A DNA stretch of 64,000 nt from Anastrepha obliqua (Eukaryota; Arthropoda; Insecta; Diptera; Tephritidae). The position numbers and the translations under genes are program-made. The DNA lies in assembly GCF_027943255.1 (NCBI RefSeq), contig NC_072894.1:78097601-78161600 (forward strand). Direction: 5' to 3'. Shown here piece after piece: positions 56,888 through 64,000 of this stretch (position 1 is the stretch's first letter; each line of letters begins with the position of its first letter). Under the pieces are notes generated by a model. That model ran no database searches. It was not told the origin of the DNA and saw only the letters and a program-made list of their open reading frames with translations.

Positions 56888-57195
56888 TATAATTGGCGCG
56901 TACACCATTTTTGGGTGTTTGGCCGAGCTGCTCCTCATATTTGTGGTATGAGTCTTGATGTTGTTACCCAAATGGAGGGACCTACAGTTTCAAGTCGACT
57001 CCGAACGCCAGATATTTTTAGGAGGAGCTTTTTCGTGGCAGAAATACATTCGGGGGCTTGCCATTGCCTGCCGAGGGGCAACTGCTATTAGAAAAAAATT
57101 TTCCTTTATTTGGTCTTTCACCCGAGATTCGAACCAACGTTCTCTCTGAACTCCAAATGGTAGTGACGCACCAACCCATTCGGTTACGGCGGCTA
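56888..57195 (-). mobile_element. SINE, full-length
   Basis: TAATTGGCGC (56890-56899), 18 nt, TTTGGCCGAG (56918-56927), the core with GCCATTGCCTGCCGAGGGGC, B box inverse (GATTCGAACC), and head CCATTCGGTTACGGCGGCTA. The left flank is (TATG)n-like, the expected AT-rich tail. No clear duplication can be read in the low-complexity flanks. Confidence 0.88.
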
Positions 57196-59740
57196 CAAAT
57201 TTTTCAACATAAGAAAACTCAACGTAAAAAGATCATGTACGGACGTGAGTGTAGCTTTACGAGTTTTTAATTGAATAGGAGGTGAAGTAATAAATTTTCA
57301 ATATATTTGGCGATAACAGAAACAATTATCCTTACTAATAATCAGTCTTAAATATTTGTGCAATGGAATAAATAATCACTTGCTAGCCCGACTCGACGAC
57401 TCCCAACACTTCTTTTACATTTTTGACAATAGAGCTGCCACAATCGACAGATCTATTATTAATTCCATCGGAGGTTCCGAAAATTTATGTCGGAAAAATA
57501 TTATTACCAATTTCGACGTGACGGTACTTTCAATTTCGAATGCAATACAGCTTTAAGTGTTTTTCGTGAATTTGTACGAATTCTTTAGATAAGATAATGA
57601 GTTAAATAAAATTACAATGTGTTATTTTTAAAGTCAGTAGTTTTAAAAACCTTTGCTCTTAAAAATTTGTTATCGATTTTATATAATAATAAATACGTTT
57701 ACGATAATAAAAACGTTTACTTAGATGAAAATTCTTGGACTCAGTGTGGAGGCCTCGAACACCCTTTTCTACTAATTTCAACTAAATTTGCATTTAATTT
57801 CTCACTTAAAAGCATCCATGAATTACGTTTATGTACCGCAAATCATTTTCATATTGGTCAGAAAAAAACCTTAAGCAACGGAACAATCGACAACGAACAG
57901 CTCTTGACTTGAGCGTGGACACGGCCTTGACTCTGTCGCGTTAATGCTATTACCAAGAATGTCGTAGGCAAAACGTGTCCCCATATTTGAAAATTCACTT
58001 TATTTTTACTTTTCAGCAGTTTGCAATTTTTTGTTTTTGTTTCGTATTCACCGCGTCTATGAATGCACATACTCGTACACACATACATATACGCATGTAT
58101 GTACCTCTGCAGTCGTTCTGATTTTTCGAGTATTTAATAAACAATTTGCATAAAATTGCCGCGTGTTGGTTTTGCGTTTGGTTTGGTTTAGTTTGCTTTG
58201 TTGTGGCTTGGTGGCCAACCGTTGGCGGACGCTTAGGTTGATTGTGTTGTTGTAAACGACAAATTTGGCAAATGCTCAGCGTGCAAGTAATAAGAAATTC
58301 AAGAGTAGAAAATATGACTTTTAATAAAATTTATGGTAGCAACTTGATTGCACCGAAAATGGAATGATTTGAATAACAATGCTTTCAGGCTTTAACTTGG
58401 TCTCTTATATATACATATATGTATGTATGGGTAGCATAATAGAAATGGTAAGGTCGAGTGGTTAGAAGGCAAAAGGGTGATAAGGTGTAACCAAAAATAA
58501 ATGTGGATGGAAAAAATATTAGGTGGGTTTTATGAAATGATTACTGGGTATCTTAAGAAAAAACTTTGTTTCGGCTTGAACTGTAGACATACATATGTAT
58601 GTATATGTGTACATATTTGAGTATCTATTAATACATACCAATGCATGTATTCTATATGATTGTTGCACTGTAAAATTCGTATTCATTCCTACATTTGTGA
58701 GTATTTTTATACTCGAAATTTTCTTGTTTGCGTGGGCTTGAACTGTTTTTGAATAGATTTAAAATATGAATTGTCATTGGTGATTTGTTGCTATGATGAT
58801 ATTTCAATGAATAAACTACGAATGAGAAATGTAACCATACATTTTCTAGAATAATTTCTAAAGCTGCATAACATAGAAAGCAATTAAAGCTTTTTCGCAA
58901 ATCTCCCACAAAAACAATTAAATAAAGAACTATAGCCGACGCAAATTCAGCGACTTTTTAAAAAATACAGTCCAAAGAATGAGACTTTAACTTTTATTAT
59001 TTACAATCTTAAAACAGTGAATCATTTAGAATATCGAAGTTCTCATACCTTTAAACTTTTTCAAAGTAATACATATTCATTAGTTTTTTTTTTTTTTTCA
59101 CAGTCACAACATAAACGCTGCTAGCACACACAGAAATTCAAAGTTCGTTTGATTTGTCGGGCTTAGTAGCAGCTTAATATGATAATATTATATGTTTCCA
59201 CAAAGGACAACTCCAGAGTTCGTAAGTTTTGGCTTAGAGAGAATTTTCAACTATTTTAATAGCATGCCTTATAGAAATTGTCTTTAAATTGTAATTAGTT
59301 TGTTTCGTTCTTGTGTATGTACAGATATCCAAATTTTAGACGCCGGCAGCCAATCAAATTGTCTCGATGACAAGCTGCAAAAACTGTGGCCTAATTTCCA
59401 TAAGAATGGAATAACAAAAGATAAAAAATCACGTATATTCTACCATTAAATATTAAAATCCCTGCACTCAACAATCTGTGAAAGATGAGTTTCAAATAAA
59501 CTAGTATTAGATTTTATGAATTATTTGGATGATGTTTGCGCTTAAACAAGCAAAAGCAGGCTGCGGTAGAAGCGTTGTATTCGTATTGCAATATCTCTAA
59601 CTTTAGAGTTGTCTCTAAGTGAAAAAGCCAACTCTAATTCGACTATGAGTAATATAAAGTGATCTTTTAATTAAAATACCTATGCTATCTGATTATACGC
59701 CATCCATTTTCAAGGATTTAGATGTTGGCTCGTTAACTAA
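57196..59740. other. Long unassigned stretch
   Basis: No transposon domain or exon supported. Frames at 57356-57556, 57619-57912 and 58652-58909 have no recognisable motif. GT-rich DNA at 58150-58250. Confidence 0.35.
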
Positions 59741-60455
59741 GATGAAGAAGAAAATTGTGAGGGTAACTTCGACTGCCACGTCACAAGGGCGATTCGGCAG
59801 CCAAATTCTGCGTCATCATATCTCACGTATTCACACATTTATCCAATCAGTCGTTATTTCAGATGGTAACGAGTCAACATGAACGAATACCAAGGAAAAT
59901 AGAATACAAGGTTGCGTCTTCCGAATGCGCTGTGTCGTCAGGCTCCATAAATAAAAAAACAAAAGAAAGGAAGAGCAGGTGAAAGCAATAGAAGCTACCA
60001 AACTCAAGAAATTATTCACACGCACTCATTTTTTGCCACGGGGTCTTTCGCATAAAAACGCAAAGAAATTCATTTGAAGATTTTATATTAAATTGTGCTT
60101 TCAAAATTTAACCCATGCCACTTCGTTTTCATTAGTTTCCTTACTTTAAATCTCATAAATCACAATATTGCCAAGCCATTTACTAAATTTCCATAAACAT
60201 GTAATTTCTCCTTTTCTTTGTTTTGTTCTTTTGTTTTGCATTGAAAAGGAGCCTTGCGTCATACTTGTCGAAATCGCGAAAAATGAAGTAGCTGTTTTGG
60301 GAAGACGCCACCTTCAGTATCCCATTCGCCTTGAGCGAAAACTGTGTTCATTCATTCCGTATGTCACCAATGTAATCTACGTTTTTTTGTAAACACTTTT
60401 CTTGTTTCGACACCCCATCAGCTGACTCTATCGAAATCGCCGAATAACGGTCTGT
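59741..60455 (+). repeat. Dispersed repeat, copy 2 (pair at 56150-56460)
   Basis: AAGAAAATTGTGAGGGTAAC, GGCAGCCAAATTCTGCGTCA and TTATCCAATCAGTCGTTATT parallel copy 1; the distal part (CACCCCATCAGCTGACTCTA) also parallels its end. The interval between the two matched parts is longer here, so one copy is deleted or the other holds an insertion. Confidence 0.4.
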
Positions 60456-61329
60456 TAAAGAGCACACCTCTAAAACTCTATTCACCATGATACATTTTCT
60501 AAAATACTTACATTTGTATATTTGCAAAAATGCGTTATCATGTATATGTGCTCATAGGCTATTATTTTTTTATTGAATTTTTGGATTCTCCGTCGTCGAT
60601 TTTATGTGTGGTCAAAATTTTGTCAAATTCTAGTTCCACAAAGTCGGTCAAAACGTCAGTCAAAAAATAATAAATATTTACAGACATAACGAGATTTGAG
60701 TGAGAGCTACTTTCGACAAAAAGTTTGAAATTCATTTTCTCAAAACATCAAAAAATTTATAGGCTATTTTAATACTAAGGGGACGAAATAGTTTCAAGTT
60801 TTCTATTTTGATTTATTCCCGAATGTTTTGAATATTCCGAATTTTACAGTTCGAAGAAGTTCCCACTCGTCACACTGAAATATATTTATGAATATAAGTA
60901 TGAATGCTTACACTAATTTTACTCTCGTTTAAATTTAGCGCAGCACGTAATGACAGCGTCTGAAAATCATACGATATTTTTCTAAAAATAAACCTTTATT
61001 GTTTTTCCTTTGTAGCGTGGTGTCTAGATATTGTTCTATGTCATTTTAAAAATATATTTTAATATTAGGACCGCCACTTTTTGTTTATTTAGAAAGCAAT
61101 GCTTTTATGCAGCTAGATTTTTGTATATTTTTTTTTGTTTTAATTCATTTTAATCCATAAAAATAAATATTGGTTTGTTTGTTTGTTCGTACCTTAGGCG
61201 TTGTTATGGCGTTACTGTTGATGCCAAAAAAGAAACGAGAGAAATTTTGTTCCGATATGTGAAGGCTAGTCCTATTACTGGCATCGTAATATTTACTATG
61301 TATTAGTGTAGTGACTTAGCATGAAATAC
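60456..61329. other. Unassigned AT-rich DNA
   Basis: Nothing recognised; short (TTTG)n run near 61173. Confidence 0.4.
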
Positions 61330-61832
61330 CAAGTAATAAAAATGTTTTTTTTAATTGCAATCACACTTCGGCAGGCAATGGCAAACCTAGTAAAAGACTT
61401 GGAAGATAGTTAAAGACTTGCTTGTCTTTAGAAAAATATAAAAATCTATTTTTCTGAATTTAATTTTAGGGTAGTTCTTAACTCTATGTTAATACTGGAC
61501 TGATGGACTCTATGTTAATACTGGACGACTGACAGTCGTATTTATACTTATACCTCATCTTACTGTTTTAGGTACACGACTTGTATATTAGTTTATTTGC
61601 TTGCTGTTTAGGAAAAGCATGTTTATTTCTTGTTATTCTTAAAATATGTTTGGATTTGCTCAGCGGTGCATGATTACACTTAGAATTTACTTAACTACTT
61701 TTATTTCTTACCTGTAAATGAAATCATTCCTTAACTATTTCCGAGTGTATTTCTGCCATGAAAAAGCTCCTCATAAAAACGTGAAAAGACCATCTGCCGT
61801 TCGGGGGGGGCGTACAACTGTAGATTCCTCCA
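61330..61832 (+). mobile_element. SINE fragment split by a 352-bp insertion
   Basis: The left part ends CTTCGGCAGGCAATGGCAAA-CCT at 61388. The right part resumes at 61741 with CCGAGTGTATTTCTGCCATG. In intact copies these are directly adjacent (CAAACCTCCGAGTG), so 61389-61740 is an insertion. Also present: AAAAAGCTCCTCATAAAAAC, and a run of eight G at about 61804. The head and the LINE-like tail are absent. Confidence 0.75.
61389..61740. mobile_element. Unidentified 352-bp insertion in a SINE
   Basis: Defined by interruption of the SINE. GATAGTTAAAGACTTG near the left end and the reverse complement of the right end (AATAGTTAAGGAATGA) are weakly similar. Inside, CTCTATGTTAATACTGGAC is duplicated in tandem (about 61480 and 61508). 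No coding content; class unknown. Confidence 0.5.
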
Positions 61833-61849
61833 AAACTAGCAAAAAGTGA

Positions 61850-62095
61850 GAATTCGACCACTACGAAGCCAACTAATGTTGCCTGTTCAGGTATTGTTAT
61901 CGTCAAGCTTCTGTACCATACGATAGGACAGGCATGATGAGAGAGTGTTACTTTTGTTCGTCGGGAAAGGACTTCACTACTCAATTGCCTACTTAGTCCA
62001 AAGTAGCACTTGTAGGCAAGTCAGATTCTTTGTTTTATTTCAAGGCTGACATTGTTATCAGTGTTGATGCTGGCTCCTAGATAAGCGAACTCTAT
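61850..62095 (-). pseudogene. RTE-like LINE fragment, second copy
   Basis: On the minus strand EFAYLGASINTDNNVSLEIK (from 62093), YKCYFGLSRQLSSEVLSRRT then KVTLSHHACPIVWY and LTITIPEQATL. This is the region between YADD and the FERK block of the family, parallel to 31930-32070. It directly abuts the 3' tail of the next copy, in the same orientation, so the two are nested or tandem. Confidence 0.7.
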
Positions 62096-63060
62096 TCTTC
62101 TCCTTCTTAATTGGTGCGATAACCGCTTACGCGATTTTTGCCGAGTTTAACTAAGCGCACCAGTGGTTTCTTTCTTGTGCTAACCGGTGCCAGTTGGACA
62201 CTCCCAGTGAAGCCAAGTCCTTCTCCTCCTGATCTTTCCAACACAGAGGAGGCATTCCTCTTTCACTGCTACCACCAGCTGGTACTGCATCGAGTACTTT
62301 CAGAGCCGGAGCGTTTGTTTGCTCTCGAACGACATTAACCAGCCAACGAAGCCGATGGATCTTTATTCGCTGGACTACGTCTATGTCGTCGTAAAACTCA
62401 CACAACTCATTGGTCCATCGCCTGCGATATTCGACATCGCTAATGTGCAAAGGTCTAAAAATCTTCCGCAGCACCTTTCTCTCAAACACCCCTAGGGACG
62501 CCTCTCGGATATTGTCATCGTCCAAGCATCTGCGCACGAACTCTCTTACAACCTCAAGATCACAACCGACTGTTTATGTGATGACAGGAGATACTTTGTT
62601 TTGTCCTCGTTCACCACCAGACCCACTCGATTTGCTTTTTTATCCTGCTACTAACAACTCGGATCAATGTCATCAGCATATCCCAACAACTGTATGCCAT
62701 TATAATAAATAGTGCTTGAGCGATTAAGTTCTGCGCTTCGCACAATTTTTCCCAGCATCAGGTTAAAGAAGTCACAAGATAGAGAGTCATCTTTTCTTAA
62801 AACTCGTTTGGTATCAACCGGCTCGGTGAGGTATTTCCCAATTCTGAAGCCGCTGCTGATATTAAACAACGTCTTCTTGCATAGCCGTATTTGCTTTGCC
62901 GAGATACCAAATATAGACATCGCTTCATATTGGCGTATTTTGAATACCAGATCTAAATCCACACTGATAAAATCCAGTAACCTTTCACACAATACGTTCC
63001 CTAGAACCTTATTCGCGATATTTAGAGGACTAATTCCGCGGTAGTTATCACAGATTCCAG
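62096..63060 (-). pseudogene. RTE-like LINE with YADD site and full 3' end
   Basis: Best-preserved RTE-like copy. RT core on the minus strand (62992-62651): MCERLLDFISVDLDLVFKIR, KDDSLSCDFFNLMLGKIVRS and TIYYNGIQLLGYADDID, with the catalytic YADD. After a frameshift, GLVVNEDKTKYLLSS (about 62615). A deletion leads to REASLGVFERKVLRKIFRPL, YRRRWTNELCEFYDDIDVVQ, RIKIHRLRWLVNVV and RGMPPLCWKDQEEKDLASLG (62510-62151). The 3' tail holds CTCGGCAAAA, 18 nt, GCACCAATTA (62145 to 62108), then AGAAG. The endonuclease domain is not present. Confidence 0.85.
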
Positions 63061-63609
63061 GATCACCCCTCTCCTACACTAAGCATAATTACTACAGGAA
63101 AAAAATAGGTTATTCTCAGAGGTCAAGACATATGTACATATGTATATAAATGGGACATTAATTGACTATGACATTGAATCGCCAAAATTTGCGAGAGATG
63201 TTTTTAATCTTAGATAGTAGTTAGTGGCAGACTTCCAAGATCTAGCACTGTTCATATATGGAATTTAGTAACAAATGTTCTAATCTAATCTTAATATTCT
63301 CTTAAGATTTGATGATTAGACTCTGAGGCTTCAATAATTGCTGGCAGCAATGCTCAATTTGATAGAATAATGTGATTCAAGTATGCTTCCGCAATGGCAT
63401 ATTTTATAGTCTTCTTCATTGATAAATGAGCTTTGAGCTTCATGCTTTTTCTCAAATTATTCGATCATTAGGTCACCCTATACAATTATTTTCTAAAATA
63501 TGTCACAATTTATTGATGACAAGAACTTTAGATGACAAATTGGAGTGAGAACGTTTTGCATGCATCGCAGCTGAGGTGGCAGTAACTACTACATTCTAAC
63601 ACAAAATAA
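63061..63609. other. Unassigned DNA
   Basis: Nothing recognised. Confidence 0.4.
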
Positions 63610-64000
63610 TAGGAGTGTCGTTTATTAAAAGAACTTTTTTATTTCGAACATTTTTGCACAAAATAAATCACATAAGTTCCATTTATCTTTGCGCAGTTCA
63701 CATACAAACGTAAATAAAAAAATTTCAATTTAAGTTAAACAAATTAAAAATTAGTCCCATATAAAAATAAGAGTAATTTTTATAATGTAAGATTATTTTT
63801 AACTGTTAGCATAAAATGACTTCAAAGCATTTCCAAACGAAAAAAAAACACTAATACTTCGTTGATTAGCCTCGTTTTTTCCGATGCAGTTTTTTCCATC
63901 TTCGTGGCATAGAGTGCATGAGATATTCCATAAATCTCTAGAATTAGTTGATTTCCATTCAGAAACACTTTTTCTCATGTCAGTTCATAAGTTTTATATT
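63610..64000 (-). pseudogene. Tc1-like transposon 3' end, cut by the window edge
   Basis: On the minus strand FMEYLMHSMPRRWKKLHRKK with RG, stop, STKY, stop (about 63932-63855) matches the Tc1 transposase C-terminus (LxxSMPRRCxxVIxxKGxxTKY). An AT-rich 3' UTR follows to about 63610. The rest of the transposase lies beyond the window. Confidence 0.6.

Noticed and set aside
62712..63044. 110-codon plus-strand frame
   Set aside because: Antisense shadow of the RT core with YADD at 62651-62992.

Overview
This window looks like eukaryotic, AT-rich insect DNA, most likely from a dipteran and plausibly a tephritid-type fruit fly. That guess rests on the transposon families and the scattered TATG/CATA microsatellites; no species-diagnostic host gene was seen. 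I found no convincing host protein-coding gene, no true tRNA or rRNA gene and no CRISPR array. The window is intergenic or intronic DNA built from layered, mostly dead transposable elements, so nearly all coding features are pseudogene fragments.

Layout. 1-11.4 kb: a Tc1-like transposase broken by a SINE with a clear 10-bp target duplication, an unassigned transposon protein fragment, two TTAA-flanked MITEs (6699-7431 and 10761-11440), a Helitron 3' end, Tc1-like and mariner transposase pieces. 12-15.7 kb: RNase H-bearing non-LTR retrotransposons and an RTE-like fragment. 18-24.8 kb: a mariner fragment, a SINE split by a third TTAA MITE, a second Tc1 copy lacking the SINE, an RNase H fragment and a decayed coding Helitron with a recognisable 5' end. 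26-33 kb: SINEs, two non-LTR 3' ends around a TTAGG-type repeat, a complete-looking 1300-bp non-autonomous Helitron, and two opposed RTE-like copies. 34-38 kb: retrotransposon and Tc1 fragments end to end. 38-47 kb: mostly unassigned DNA, with a mariner fragment, a hAT-like MITE with 35-bp inverted ends and a Tc1-like fragment. 47.6-50.1 kb: a three-level nest (R1-clade LINE inside a pogo/Tigger element inside a Jockey-like LINE). 50.5-57.2 kb: four SINE copies, a 615-bp near-perfect palindrome inside an RNase H LINE, and an internally deleted mariner with both ends. 61-64 kb: a split SINE, two RTE-like copies and a Tc1-like 3' end.

How the parts fit. About thirteen copies or fragments of one tRNA-Ser-derived SINE occur. 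The SINE 3' end (CTCGGCCAAA, 18 nt, GCGCCAATTA) has the same two blocks and the same spacing as the 3' end of the RTE-like LINE seen at 31.1 and 62.1 kb. This is the expected signature of a SINE mobilised by a partner LINE and is the most interesting observation here. The second is a TTAA-flanked MITE family whose three members keep an internal core but have different terminal repeats.
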